Positions 33,261 to 43,396 are shown, counted from the first letter of the stretch. The stretch: 64,000 bases of DNA from Jannaschia maritima (GCF_030973515.1 NZ_JARGZA010000014.1:31048-95047); one strand, 5' to 3'. The notes: generated from the sequence alone by a model not told the origin. Numbers and translations are program-made.

Positions 33261-33958
33261 CTACCCCCCCGAGCTGATTTATAAGGAAATCTTCTTGTGG
33301 GGGAATTGCCCCCCCCGGTTCACCATCCATGCTCATTCAGTGGACGGTAGACAGTCGAGCGGTCAAGTGCCAGTTGCCTTTCTACCTCTTTTGCTATTGT
33401 AGAGTATCCATTATCAGTTTGGTCCGCACGGCGGTCCCTCATCTACACAAGGTGAATGTTCTGTTTGGGTGAACAGTAGTCATCCGGAGCGATCATCGTG
33501 AACGGCAACTCTGGGCCGTTACCGGCTCCTCGAATCAATACTCCCTAAACGCCCCGTCGCAGTCCGTCACCCATCCCCCCCACAAGTCTCACAACCCGGA
33601 TGCGAACGGCCCCCTGTCAACCACTCCGCTGCCCCCGGCCCCGCACCAGCGTTCGATCAATGTCGCGGCATCCACCGCCCAATCCAAAGCTCCCAGCTTG
33701 CATCGGAACAGATGGCGCCGTGCGGGACGGCGGCGCAACCGGAACGGCCGTAACGGCGGCGTTGCGGACTTGGTCGACCGGGCGTCCACCCTCCGGCAAC
33801 CGTTCCGTGCCGCCGCCCCGATCCCGTGCGGAATGCGCCGAACGTATGCACGGGGGGTGTACGGGGGGTGTACGGGGGGTGCACGCCCTGTTTCGGTTGT
33901 TCCGGGGTGATTCGGGGTGTAGGCCCGCGGGCGGTTCCCACCCCATCGGAGAGATCAA
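33261..33958. other. Intergenic region with short repeats
   Basis: This 700-bp stretch between the divergent nuclease gene and asd changes from AT-rich to GC-rich near 33,550. No gene is supported. It holds a G7 run (33264-33270 on the minus strand) and the 11-bp tandem repeat at 33848-33880. The asd promoter must lie near its right end; GGAGAG at 33948-33953 is the asd ribosome-binding site. Confidence 0.6.
33848..33880 (+). repeat. Three tandem 11-bp units, copy 1 of a dispersed element
   Basis: Three units of G(C/T)ACGGGGGGT follow each other exactly and are followed by GCACGCCCTG and TTTCGG. The same arrangement occurs inverted at 53820-53852, with matching flanks on both sides. It is therefore a dispersed intergenic element of at least 50 bases. 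Confidence 0.85.
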
Positions 33959-34981
33959 TTGGGCTACAAGGTCGTCGTGTGCGGCGCCACGGGAAACGTG
34001 GGCCGCGAAATGCTGAACATCCTGGCCGAACGCCAGTTCCCCGTGGACGAGATCGCCGCCCTGGCCTCCCGCCGTTCCATGGGCACGGAGGTCAGCTTCG
34101 GCGACAAGACGTTGAAAACGAAGGACTTGGAGCAGTTCGACTTCACGGGCTGGGACATCGCGTTCTTTGCCGTGGGCTCCGACGCGACCAAGGCCCACGC
34201 CCCCCGCGCGGCCAAGGCGGGCTGCATCGTGATCGACAATTCCAGCCTCTACCGCTACGACCCCGACGTGCCCCTCGTGGTGCCGGAGGTGAACCCCCAG
34301 GCCCTCGACGGGTACGCGCGCAGGAACATCGTCGCCAACCCCAACTGCTCCACCGCGCAGATGGTCGTGGCCCTGAAGCCCCTGCACGACCGCGCCCGGA
34401 TAAAGCGTGTTGTGGTAAGCACTTACCAGTCGGTCAGCGGCACGGGCAAGGACGCCATCGACGAGTTGTGGGACCAGACCAAGGGCATGTATGTCCCCGG
34501 CCAGGAACGCGCGCCGCAGGTCTATACCAAGCAGATCGCGTTCAACGTCATCCCCCATATCGACAGCTTCATGGAGGACGGATCGACGCGCGAGGAATGG
34601 AAGATGGTCGCGGAAACGAAGAAGATCGTCGATCCCGCCATTAAGGTCACCGCAACCTGCGTGCGCGTACCCGTCTTCGTGGGCCATTCGGAGGCCATCA
34701 ACATCGAGTTCGAGGATTTCCTGGACGAGGACGAGGCCCGCGACATCCTGCGCACCGCGCCGGGCGTCCTGGTCGTCGACAAGCGCGAGGACGGCGGCTA
34801 CGTCACGCCGGTCGAATGCGTGGGCGACTTCGCCACCTTCGTCAGCCGGATCCGGCAGGATTCCACGATCGAGAACGGCCTGAACCTGTGGGTGGTCAGC
34901 GACAACCTCCGCAAGGGGGCGGCCCTGAACGCCGTCCAGATCGCGGAAACGCTGGACGCGCGGATCCTTAAGAAAGGGTGA
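33959..34981 (+). CDS. asd: Aspartate-semialdehyde dehydrogenase
   Basis: The 340-residue enzyme has the NADP-binding motif GATGNVG (9-15), the catalytic Cys130 in NPNCSTAQMV, and typical SVSGTGKDAIDEL. It reduces aspartyl phosphate to aspartate semialdehyde for lysine, threonine, methionine and diaminopimelate synthesis; dapD of the same pathway lies at 60209. The start codon is TTG (33959), with GGAGAG eight bases upstream; no ATG fits the conserved N-terminus. Confidence 0.96.
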   Translation: MGYKVVVCGATGNVGREMLNILAERQFPVDEIAALASRRSMGTEVSFGDKTLKTKDLEQFDFTGWDIAFFAVGSDATKAHAPRAAKAGCIVIDNSSLYRYDPDVPLVVPEVNPQALDGYARRNIVANPNCSTAQMVVALKPLHDRARIKRVVVSTYQSVSGTGKDAIDELWDQTKGMYVPGQERAPQVYTKQIAFNVIPHIDSFMEDGSTREEWKMVAETKKIVDPAIKVTATCVRVPVFVGHSEAINIEFEDFLDEDEARDILRTAPGVLVVDKREDGGYVTPVECVGDFATFVSRIRQDSTIENGLNLWVVSDNLRKGAALNAVQIAETLDARILKKG

Positions 34982-35074
34982 ATGCCCGCCGCGGTTATGC
35001 GATGACCGCCGCCCGTGCTTGACCGCGCGGGCGGCGGACGCACACTGGCACCGACCCCATCCGGAGCGCGCGCC

Positions 35075-36691
35075 ATGCGGACCCTCATCCCCTTGATTCT
35101 GTTGTCGTTGCCCGGCATCGCACGGGCCGCCGACATCCCCCTGCGCGCCGATATCGGGGCGGCCACGATCTACCAGTCGGGCGCCGCGCTGACCCGCACC
35201 GCCCGGGCGGAGGTCGAGGCCGGGACCCACCGCCTGCTGATCCCCCTGCCGGGCGGTTCCCGGATGCCGGAGGTGACGCTGGACGGCGCGGTGCTGACCG
35301 GCCTGTCGCTGATCCCCGAGGCCGGGCTGGACCTGCAAACGCTCGACACGCCCGCGCAGGCCCGGGCCCGCGCCGCCCTGGACGAGGCGACCGACGCGGT
35401 CCAGGCCGCGCGCGAGGACCTGGCCCGCGCGCGGGCGGGCCTGCGGGACGCCACGACCCGGCTGGACTGGATCGACACCCTGACCGGTGGCGGCGAGGGC
35501 GCCCTGCCCCCGCCCGTCGACGGCGCCGCCATCGCCTCGCTCCTGGGCACGCTGGGGGACGCCGCCGGCGCGGCCGCCGCCGACCGCGTGACCGCGCAGG
35601 CCCGCGTCGACGCCGCCCAACGCACGTTGGAGGACGCGCAGGAGGCCCGGGACGACGCCCAGGCCGCGCTGGACCGCCTGACCCCCCTGCCCGACGACAC
35701 CGCCATCCTGTCCGTCGCCATCGACGCCCCCGCCCCCGGCCCCGTCGACGTGACGGTAGAGCGGTTCGACTACGGCACGCGGTGGGCGCCGCTCTACACC
35801 CTCGCGCTCGACACGATGGCCGGGACCGTGTCCCTGGAACGCCGCGCCGCGATCATGGGCGAGCGGGACGAGGCCTGGACCGACGTCGCCGTCACGCTGA
35901 CCACCGCGGACCCGTCCGACGCCACCGCCCCGGACCTCCCGCCGCCCGACGTCGTCCGGGCGGGGCCGGAGGTCGTGTTCGGCGTGCAGGCCGAGGCGAT
36001 GGCCCTGGATGGGGACGGGGCCGTCGATCGCCGGGCCGCGTCCGCGCCGGCGGCGGCGCCCCGCATCACCGGCCTGACCGTCAGCTACGACGTGCCCGAA
36101 CCCGTGACCCTGCCGCCCGGCACGATCGGCCAGGTGCGGCTGGGAACCCTGGACCTGCCCGCGGCGCTGTCGCTGTTGGCCGTCCCGCGCACCGACGACC
36201 GGGCCTATCTGGTGGCCGACCTGACGAACCCCACGCCCGAGCCGATCCTGGAGGGACAGGCCGTGCTGATGCGCGACGGCGCCCGCCTGGGCGAGACGAT
36301 GCTGCCGCGGATCCCCGCGGGCGCGTCGCGCGAGGTGGGCCTCGGATTCCTGGACACGGTGCAGCTGACCTGGACGCGCCTGGAACGGGGCGAGGGCGAG
36401 ACGGGCGTCTTCCGCCGCGCCGACACCCTGCGCGAGCGCGTGGCCTTCACGGTGGCGAACACCGGCGACACCGCCCGGGACGTGCGGGTCCTCTATGCCC
36501 TGCCCGTGTCGGAGCAGGAGGACGTGACCGTCGACGTGACGGCCAGTCCCGCGCCCGACGCCCGTCAGTGGCGCGACCGCCGCGGCGTGGCGGTCTGGGA
36601 CATGACCCTCGCCCCGGACGCGGAGCGGCGGGTGGAGCTGACCTTCGAGATCGACTGGCCCGACGACCAGTCCCTGTTCTGGGAACCCTGA
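35075..36691 (+). CDS. DUF4139/DUF4140 domain protein, exported
   Basis: A 538-residue protein with signal peptide (MRTLIPLILLSLPGIARA), an N-terminal DUF4140-type beta domain (IYQSGAALTRTARAEVEAGT), a coiled-coil segment (about 105-215) and the DUF4139 beta-rich C-terminal part (VERFDYGTRWAPLYTLALDT). Such mucoidy-inhibitor-A-like proteins are periplasmic with unknown role. The start at 35075 is chosen for the signal peptide. Confidence 0.88.
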   Translation: MRTLIPLILLSLPGIARAADIPLRADIGAATIYQSGAALTRTARAEVEAGTHRLLIPLPGGSRMPEVTLDGAVLTGLSLIPEAGLDLQTLDTPAQARARAALDEATDAVQAAREDLARARAGLRDATTRLDWIDTLTGGGEGALPPPVDGAAIASLLGTLGDAAGAAAADRVTAQARVDAAQRTLEDAQEARDDAQAALDRLTPLPDDTAILSVAIDAPAPGPVDVTVERFDYGTRWAPLYTLALDTMAGTVSLERRAAIMGERDEAWTDVAVTLTTADPSDATAPDLPPPDVVRAGPEVVFGVQAEAMALDGDGAVDRRAASAPAAAPRITGLTVSYDVPEPVTLPPGTIGQVRLGTLDLPAALSLLAVPRTDDRAYLVADLTNPTPEPILEGQAVLMRDGARLGETMLPRIPAGASREVGLGFLDTVQLTWTRLERGEGETGVFRRADTLRERVAFTVANTGDTARDVRVLYALPVSEQEDVTVDVTASPAPDARQWRDRRGVAVWDMTLAPDAERRVELTFEIDWPDDQSLFWEP

Positions 36692-36713
36692 GGCGACGAT
36701 TGCAGGGCGGCGA

Positions 36714-37682
36714 TCAGGGGTCGGGCACCCCGCCGCCCAGCAGGACCGCGAAGCGGTCGGCATCCACGTTGCCGCCGCACAGGATCACGGCGCAGGTCCG
36801 GCCCCGCATGGCGTCGCGCTCCCGCATCAGGCCGGCCAGCGGGGCCGCGCCCGCGCCTTCCGCCGCGTTGTGCGTGGCGCGCCAATAGAGGCGGATGGCG
36901 TCCGCGATCTCCCGCTCCGACAGGGACAGGATGCGGGCGGCGCCGGTGGCATAGACATCGAAGGCGGCCTGCACGGGGACGCGCACGGCCATGCCGTCGG
37001 CGAAGGTCGCGGCGCTGTTCGTCTCGACCAGACGGCCCGCCTCGACCGACAGCTTCGCGCCGGCGGCATGCTCCGACACCACGCCCACGATCTCCGCCCC
37101 GTGGCCCAGGGCGTCACGCGCGGCGATGCACCCGCAGATGCCCGATCCGCAGCCGATGGGAACGTACAGCGTCTGCACCTCCGGGTGGGCCGACAGCAAC
37201 TCGTAGGCATAGGTCGCCACGCCGCGCACGATCTCGCGGTGGAACGACGGCACGAGGAACAGCCCCTCGGCGGCGGCCGCGCGCTCCGCCTCCCCCCGCG
37301 CCTCGTCGAAGTCGTCGCCGTGGACGCGCAGGTCGGCCCCCCAGGCGCGCATCGCGTCGTTCTTCTCCGCGCTGTTGCCGTGGGGGACGTAGATGACCGA
37401 ACGCAGGCCGGCCGCCACCGCGGCGCGGGTCTGCGACTGTCCGTGGTTGCCGCGGGTCGCGGTGCAGATGCCGGGGGTGTCGGGATGGGCGCGGACCAGC
37501 CAGTCCATGAACGTGACGCCGCCACGGACCTTGAAGGCCCCGGTCGGAAGATGGTTCTCGTGCTTGACGATCACGTCCGCGCCCACGGCCTGCGACAGGA
37601 GGGGCCAGCGGATCGCGGGGGAGGCGCCGACCTGTCCCTGGACGAGGGCGGCGGCGTCGCGGAGTTCGGATTCGGCAAACAT
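36714..37682 (-). CDS. Threonine/serine dehydratase-family PLP enzyme
   Basis: A 322-residue fold-type II PLP enzyme with the PLP lysine Lys51 in LPTGAFKVRGG, the substrate loop ATRGNHGQSQ and the phosphate-binding GCGSGICG. The family deaminates threonine or serine to 2-oxo acids; the shorter length and lack of an ACT domain indicate a catabolic rather than biosynthetic enzyme. Exact substrate not certain. Confidence 0.88.
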   Translation of the reverse strand: MFAESELRDAAALVQGQVGASPAIRWPLLSQAVGADVIVKHENHLPTGAFKVRGGVTFMDWLVRAHPDTPGICTATRGNHGQSQTRAAVAAGLRSVIYVPHGNSAEKNDAMRAWGADLRVHGDDFDEARGEAERAAAAEGLFLVPSFHREIVRGVATYAYELLSAHPEVQTLYVPIGCGSGICGCIAARDALGHGAEIVGVVSEHAAGAKLSVEAGRLVETNSAATFADGMAVRVPVQAAFDVYATGAARILSLSEREIADAIRLYWRATHNAAEGAGAAPLAGLMRERDAMRGRTCAVILCGGNVDADRFAVLLGGGVPDP

Positions 37683-37729
37683 GCGCCCGGGTCTAGCGCG
37701 GTGGTGAGCGGGCCGATACCACTTGGGTC

Positions 37730-39259
37730 ATGGTTCGGATGTCGACGATGGGACGCGCCGTCGCCCTCGGGATGATGATGGCGGGCGTGATGCCGGTCCA
37801 TGCGGCCTGCATCCGGCCCGTGCAGGGGTCCGCTCCTGTCAATGCCATCGAGCGGGAGCAGCCCTACAGGCTGGCGACGAACCCGGTGGTCGTGCCGGGA
37901 TACGATCGCCTGATCGTGCAGGCCGGAAACCGATACGACACGCATCCCACGCTTTATCGGATCGAGGGGGACCGGTTCCTGCCGCTGGACCGCGCCCTGC
38001 CCGGTGCGCCGCATTACGATGCGGTCGATCCGGTCCCGTTGCGGGACGGCAGCACGGGCTTCATCGAGGTCACGCCGCCGATCCTGTGGCATCTGCCGGG
38101 CGACGGATCGGGGTGGCGGACGCTGCCCTGGGCGCGGGACTTCGCCTGGGCTGTCCACGACGCGGGGACGGGGGTGGTCACGGTTGCGACGCGCGACGGG
38201 CGGGTGTGGGACTGGGACGGGACGTCGCGCACGCCCGCGGACCCGTCGCCGCCGCTCGCGCCGATGTCCGACCGGGGGCGCGTGACCGACCTGCGGACCC
38301 TGCCCGCCGGCCTGGGTCGGCTGGCGACCACTTACGACGGTGGGAACGGCACGATCCTGTGGCACCGGACCCATCCGGGGACGGCCTGAGCGCGTGTCAT
38401 GGACAGAACGCACGACCTGCTCGCGTCGGACGGATGGTCGCCCCCGCGCGGCCTGGACGACGTCGCGGTCTCGGACGCTGGCCGGGTGACCGCCTTCGCC
38501 GAGAACGAATGGCATCGAGCGACCGTGGTCTTGGACGTGAGGTTGAACGCGGCCGTGCCCATCGCCGCCTTCGCGGTCGGGCGTTGGATGACCCATGCGG
38601 CTAGCGGCGATCGGCTGGCCTGGATCGCGCCGCCACGCCCGCGGCGGTCTTGGCTCGGCGCATTGCTCGCCCGTCTCCACGGGGGAGGTCCGCCGCCTCC
38701 GCCCGAACTGTACGTCCTCCGGCGGGGGGCGGCGGCTTTGGAGCCGTTGGACGGGATCGAACCGGACATGGCGGGCGATCCCATGGACCCCTTCATCCTG
38801 GACTTCGACTTCTCCGCCCCCGACCTGTCCGCCCTCCTGTTGCAGGGTGCGGCGGGGTGGTTCGCCTATGACGGCGGTGTTCTGGATCCGGTTCCCGTCG
38901 TTCCGGAGGCGGACCTGCCATCCGCATCCCTGCGCCGATGGGGTCCGCATGCGGTCGTCCTGTCGCCTGCGGGACCGTTCCGCCTCCGACCCGACCTGAC
39001 GCTGGAACGGCTCCCCGCCTTCCCGATTGCCGAGCCGTGGGGCTTCGTGGCGGACACCGCCTTCCTGGAGTAAGCGGGGCTCCACGTCCTGGTGGACACC
39101 CGGCGCCACGTCGTCTTCGCGGGATCCGCGCCGGACGCTTTGAAGTCCGTTCCCCAGCCCGTGCCAATCCACCGCGTCGTGGCACGCCTGCCGGACCGCC
39201 CGGCGGTTCTGCTGGTAAGATCCGACGGCCTCCATACCCTGGAGGTACGGTGCCCGTGA
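37730..39259 (+). pseudogene. Exported beta-propeller-like protein split by two in-frame stops
   Basis: One reading frame of 510 codons runs through TGA at 38387-38389 and TAA at 39071-39073 and ends at 39259. The three parts would be 219 residues (with signal peptide MVRMSTMGRAVALGMMMAGV), 224 residues from an ATG at 38399, and a 61-codon tail (HVLVDTRRHVVFAG). Similar short beta repeats (FLPLDRALPG, LEPLDGIEP) occur in all parts. The tail has no start. Most likely a decayed gene; alternatively the first two parts are separate genes. No named family. Confidence 0.65.
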
Positions 39260-39262
39260 AAA

Positions 39263-39288
39263 GGGCCGGGGCTGACATGCCCCGGCCC
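39263..39288 (-). terminator. Rho-independent terminator of the VPLPA-CTERM gene
   Basis: GGGCCGGGGC (39263-39272) pairs perfectly with GCCCCGGCCC (39279-39288) around a 6-base loop. Read on the minus strand, TTTT follows the stem (complement of AAAA at 39259-39262), which ends the leftward gene whose stop is at 39320. It may also act for the convergent pseudogene. Confidence 0.85.
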
Positions 39289-39319
39289 GATCGTTCGACG
39301 CGCCTCGGCGCCGTGGGGG

Positions 39320-39892
39320 TCAGGCGCGGCGGCGGATCGCGGCCAGGCCGCCCAGGCCGGCCAGCAGCAGCAGCGCGGAGGCGGGCAGCGGGATCGGCGC
39401 CAGCACCGTCACGTCGGTGGACGTCTGCCCATAGGTGACGGGAATACCGGCGAAGTTGGCGTCCGCGAAGAAGGCGAAGCTCTGATCGAGGTCGAACGAC
39501 CCGGTGCCCACCGCATCCGCGCTGAACGTCAGCGTGGCGAACGAGAAGGCCGATTGCTGCAGGGTGTCCAGCGTCGATTCGTCCGTCGTGGACGATACGA
39601 GGAGCTGGAGGAAGCCGGTCTGATCGGCGATGTCGTTCGTGCCGGCGATGTCCCCAAGGGAGTTCGAGAAGGAACCGCCGACGAAGGAGAATAGAGAATT
39701 GTCGTAATCGACATCGATGCCGAATTCCGCCAACGGCGCGTCCCCGGCGTCGCGGTCGAAGACCAGTTCGACGTCGAACGTATCACCCAACTGGACAGCC
39801 GACACGGCGGAGCGGATCTCGACGGTCGCGGCCTGGGCCGCCAGGGGCAGACCGAGGACGAGGCCAATCGCGGTCGCTGTGAATATCTTCAT
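39320..39892 (-). CDS. VPLPA-CTERM sorted protein with cohesin-like domain
   Basis: A 190-residue exported protein: signal peptide (MKIFTATAIGLVLGLPLAAQ), a beta-sandwich with VQLGDTFDVELVFDRD and FSFATLTFSADAV, typical of cohesin-type domains, and a C-terminal sorting signal IPLPASALLLLAGLGGLAAI followed by RRR. The signal is processed by an exosortase/rhombosortase-type system in Rhodobacteraceae, so the protein should be displayed at the surface or in the matrix. The next gene upstream encodes an RTX protein. Confidence 0.85.
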   Translation of the reverse strand: MKIFTATAIGLVLGLPLAAQAATVEIRSAVSAVQLGDTFDVELVFDRDAGDAPLAEFGIDVDYDNSLFSFVGGSFSNSLGDIAGTNDIADQTGFLQLLVSSTTDESTLDTLQQSAFSFATLTFSADAVGTGSFDLDQSFAFFADANFAGIPVTYGQTSTDVTVLAPIPLPASALLLLAGLGGLAAIRRRA

Positions 39893-39998
39893 GGGAACAA
39901 TTCCTCTGTTTCGCGTGAAAAGGTTAACGCATGCCGGATCGGGGCGGAAGATCGATTCCCCTCCGCCCCCGCTGACGTTTCGGAACGCTGCGTTTCGC

Positions 39999-41243
39999 TC
40001 AGCCCATCATCAGGAAATCGGTGTCGATGCTGATCGTGACGGACGCGCCATTCAACTCCAACGTCAGGCCTTCCGAGTCCATCGACGTGATCGAACCGCG
40101 GTTGTCCAGGATGTCCTGCTGGGTGGAGATGTCGGTCCCACCGAAGCGCAGGATGTCGGTTCCGACCACGAAGTCGGTGACCTCGTCGTCACCGCCGGAG
40201 AAGACGAACGTGTCCGCACCGCCGCCGCCCGTCAGCAGATCGTCACCGGCGCCCGCGACGATCAGGTCGTCGCCGTCGCCGCCGGTCAGCTCGTCGTTCC
40301 CGTCGCCGCCCTCGATCTCGTCATCGCCGTTGCCGCCGTCGATGATGTCGTCACCCGCGCCGCCGGTCAGGATGTCGACGCCGCCGCCGCCGTCGATTTC
40401 GTCGTTACCGTCGCCGCCGCTGACCTCGTCGTCGCCCGCGTTGCCGTTCAGCACGTCGTCGCCCACGCCGCCATCGATCACGTCGTCGCCGGCCTCGCCA
40501 TCGATCTCATCGTCGCCGTCGTTGCCGGTGATCGTGTCGTTGCCGGTGCCCGTCCGCAGCACGTCGTCGCCCTGGCTGCCGATGAACTCGAGGTCCTGGC
40601 TGGCCGAGTTGAAGCTGGTCAACTCGACGCCGCCCGTGTTCTCCGACGCGTCGAGACGCGAGAAGACGTCCGAGACGACGTCGAGGAGGACGCCGTTCTC
40701 GCCTGTGACGGTCAGTTCCTGCAGGCTGGTGAACGCGGAGATGTCGACGTCCTCGGCCGCGTCCTCCGTGCCGATGGCGGCCAGCTCGATCCGCTCGATG
40801 CCGCTGTTCTGCTGGTCGCTGCCCGCCTTGAACGCCAGGTTCGCGTCGTCGGACAGCAGGCTGAGGGTGTCGCCGCCGCCCGACAGGTCCGACCGGAAGT
40901 CGATCGTGACCGTCCCCGATGCGACGTCACGCGCGCCATAGGTGACGCCGAGGCCCGCGTCCCGCAGGAACAGATCGCTCCCGTTCGCAATCACTTCCTC
41001 CACGCCGCGCACGCCGCGCAGGGACAGCTCGCCCCCCTGGCCGTTGATGAGCAGACGCTCGACGAAGGAGATGCGGGGCGTCTCGGGTCCGGACAGGTCG
41101 GCGGCCAGGTCGGCGATCAGGGTGTCGAACCCGCCACCGCCGGAAATGCGGTCTTCGCGCGACAGCGTGCCGCCGCTGAACGTGTCGTCGGATCCGGTAC
41201 CGCGCAAACGATCGGCGCCGTCGGTCAAGGAAAAATCGGCCAT
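39999..41243 (-). CDS. RTX (haemolysin-type calcium-binding) repeat protein
   Basis: A 414-residue acidic protein with about a dozen GGxGxDxLx-type nonapeptides between residues 230 and 345 (for example GGDGNDEIDGG and GGAGDDIIDGG), a C-terminal region with DFLMMG at the end, and no N-terminal signal peptide. Such proteins are secreted by type I systems using a C-terminal signal and fold on binding calcium outside. The N-terminal half has no recognised enzyme domain. MADFSLTDG at 41243 is preferred over the five-residue longer start. Confidence 0.9.
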   Translation of the reverse strand: MADFSLTDGADRLRGTGSDDTFSGGTLSREDRISGGGGFDTLIADLAADLSGPETPRISFVERLLINGQGGELSLRGVRGVEEVIANGSDLFLRDAGLGVTYGARDVASGTVTIDFRSDLSGGGDTLSLLSDDANLAFKAGSDQQNSGIERIELAAIGTEDAAEDVDISAFTSLQELTVTGENGVLLDVVSDVFSRLDASENTGGVELTSFNSASQDLEFIGSQGDDVLRTGTGNDTITGNDGDDEIDGEAGDDVIDGGVGDDVLNGNAGDDEVSGGDGNDEIDGGGGVDILTGGAGDDIIDGGNGDDEIEGGDGNDELTGGDGDDLIVAGAGDDLLTGGGGADTFVFSGGDDEVTDFVVGTDILRFGGTDISTQQDILDNRGSITSMDSEGLTLELNGASVTISIDTDFLMMG

Positions 41244-41331
41244 GTGATGAAACTCCACTCGCGTTGTGCCGGGCGTTAACCTTTCACCGAAGCGATCGTT
41301 CCCCCACCTCCCCCTGAGTCACCCCGCCGGG

Positions 41332-43392
41332 TCAGGCCCGGCCTTCGCGCAGCCAAGCGCCCGTCATCAAGCCGGCGGCCAGCAGCAGGAACAGCCAGGG
41401 CGGGACCAGCGACAACAACCTGATGTCGGCGGTCAGGTACGCGTCGCGCGGCGTGTAGCCCAGCCAACCGCGACCCACGGCGGACCGCCCCTCCCGCACG
41501 GCGCGCAGGTCCGGCGTCCCGTCCACCGCGGCAACGCTGCCCCCGTTCGTGGCGTCCATGACAGGTTGGAGCACGTCGTCGGTGGCGATGGTCTGCACGA
41601 ACTCCCGCGGGGCGGCGGGCCCCAGCCCGATCACCGCGGTCCGGTCGCCTTCCGCGATGCGATAGAGGCCCTGCTGCTCGCCCGCCATGCGCCCCACGAA
41701 GCGGCCCGGGGCCTCCTCCTCCAGCGCCACGATGCGTTCGGTGCCGTCCGGGGCGGTGACGGTGGTGGTGGCGGCGCCCTCGCCCAGGGTGCGGCGGGTG
41801 ATCGTGATCTCGGACCCCAGGGCGGCGGCGGTCAGCGCCTCCTCCTCCAATTCCGGCTCCTGCATCAGCCAATGGGCCAGGCGCCGCAGAAGCTCGGCCT
41901 GCGGCCCCCCGCCCTCGTAGCCGCGGTCCCACAGCCAGGCCTGGTCGGAGCCCAGGAACGCCACCCGTCCTTCGCCGGCCCGGTCCAGGACCAGGAGCGG
42001 TTCGTCGTCGGTCCCCGTCATGGCGACCTGCGCGTCGCCGCGCACGTCCACCTGCACCTGGCGGAACCACCTGCCCCATGGCGCCTCGTCCGTGCCGTAT
42101 CCGGCGGGCAGATCCGTGGTCACGGGATGGCGTTCGCCCAACTCGGACACGGTGGGGGTGTACCCCCCGTCCAGCACCCGTGCCGTGGGTTCGGCCGGCA
42201 GGAGCGATGCGAGGGGGGAGCGATAGATCGAATCCGCGGTGGCGTAGTCCGGGCCCGCCGCGATCAGCAGCGCGCCTCCGTCCTCGACGTATTGGCGGAC
42301 GTTGTCGAGGTAGATGGACGGCAGGATGCCCCGCCGCTGGTACCGGTCGAACACGATCAGGTCGAACTCGTCGATCTTGTCGAAGAACAGTTCGCGCGTC
42401 GGGAACGCGATCAGGGACAGCTCGGTGACGGGCACGCCGTCCTGCTTTCCAGGCGGACGCAGGATCGTGAAATGGACCAAGTCCACCGCAGCGTCCGCCT
42501 TCAGCAGGTTGCGCCACGTCCGCTGGCCCGGATGCGGCTCGCCCGACACCAGCAGCACCCGCAGGCGGTCGCGCACGCCGTTGATCTGGACGATGGCGGC
42601 GTTATTGCGGTCGGTCAGCTCGTCCGGCGCATCGGCCAGGCGGAATTCCATGACGTTCAGACCGCCATGGGGCAGGATGACGGGCAGCTCCAGATCGACG
42701 CCCACGGGGATGCGATAGGGACGCGCCGGCCCGCCGTCGATGGACAGGGTGATGTCCGCCGTGTCGCCGATGCCGTCGGGCACCGCGCCCTGGTCGTCCA
42801 CGCGAAGGGTGATCGTGAACTCCTCGTCCAGGATGGCGAAGGCGGGGGCGTTCGACACGACCAGGCGGCGGTCCCAATCGTCGGGCCGCCCGGTGCGCAG
42901 CAGGTGGAGGGGGGCGGGCAGGTCGGGGGCGAGGTCGGCATCGTGGATGCGGCCGTCCGATATCAGCACCGCGCCGGCCACGCGGCTGCGCGGCACTTCG
43001 GCCAGCGCCTGTGACAGCGCCGTCATGGCCTGCGTGCCGGAATCGCCGTCCCCGTCGGGGATGCGCACGACGCGGGTGTCGAGCCCCTCCGCCTCCGCCT
43101 CGCGCAGCAGGTCGGCCAGGACGGCCTCGGTCTGGGCGGCCCGGTCGGACAGGGTCTGGGACGCGCTGCCGTCCACGCCGATCAGCAGGATGTCGGACAG
43201 CCGCTCCCGATCCTCCGATTGCAGGGACGGGTCGAGCAGGGCGGCGACCAGCGCCGCGGTCGCCAGCAGGCGCAGCCACCAGCCGGGCAGGCCGCGCGCG
43301 GCGGCGAGCGCGACCCCTGCCAATGCCACGGCGGCGACCCCCGCTATCAGCCAGAGCGGCAGGGACGGGTCGAAGACGATCTCGCGGGTCAT
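41332..43392 (-). CDS. Membrane protein of the MoxR/DUF58 cluster (glutamine amidotransferase-like)
   Basis: A 686-residue protein with two N-terminal membrane helices (about 13-55), a VWA-like region (DILLIGVDGSASQTL), an amidotransferase-like beta-alpha domain (FDLIVFDRYQRRGILPSI and YVEDGGALLIAAGPDYATA) and one C-terminal helix. The catalytic Cys of amidotransferases is not seen. It is the last gene of the cluster after MoxR, DUF58 and DUF4159 genes, a widespread alphaproteobacterial group thought to act in envelope maintenance or protein assembly. Confidence 0.8.
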   Translation of the reverse strand: MTREIVFDPSLPLWLIAGVAAVALAGVALAAARGLPGWWLRLLATAALVAALLDPSLQSEDRERLSDILLIGVDGSASQTLSDRAAQTEAVLADLLREAEAEGLDTRVVRIPDGDGDSGTQAMTALSQALAEVPRSRVAGAVLISDGRIHDADLAPDLPAPLHLLRTGRPDDWDRRLVVSNAPAFAILDEEFTITLRVDDQGAVPDGIGDTADITLSIDGGPARPYRIPVGVDLELPVILPHGGLNVMEFRLADAPDELTDRNNAAIVQINGVRDRLRVLLVSGEPHPGQRTWRNLLKADAAVDLVHFTILRPPGKQDGVPVTELSLIAFPTRELFFDKIDEFDLIVFDRYQRRGILPSIYLDNVRQYVEDGGALLIAAGPDYATADSIYRSPLASLLPAEPTARVLDGGYTPTVSELGERHPVTTDLPAGYGTDEAPWGRWFRQVQVDVRGDAQVAMTGTDDEPLLVLDRAGEGRVAFLGSDQAWLWDRGYEGGGPQAELLRRLAHWLMQEPELEEEALTAAALGSEITITRRTLGEGAATTTVTAPDGTERIVALEEEAPGRFVGRMAGEQQGLYRIAEGDRTAVIGLGPAAPREFVQTIATDDVLQPVMDATNGGSVAAVDGTPDLRAVREGRSAVGRGWLGYTPRDAYLTADIRLLSLVPPWLFLLLAAGLMTGAWLREGRA

Positions 43393-43396
43393 GGGC

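Noticed and set aside
33617..36763. 1048-codon minus-strand frame opposite asd and the DUF4139 gene
   Set aside because: No domain, biased composition and full overlap with two well-supported genes.
37730..38389. Treating this as an intact stand-alone gene
   Set aside because: The same frame continues with coding character after the stop, so a broken larger gene is the simpler explanation, although two separate genes cannot be excluded.
40200..40560. Dense short repeats that at first look like a CRISPR or minisatellite
   Set aside because: They are codons for RTX calcium-binding nonapeptides inside a coding frame and have no spacer structure.
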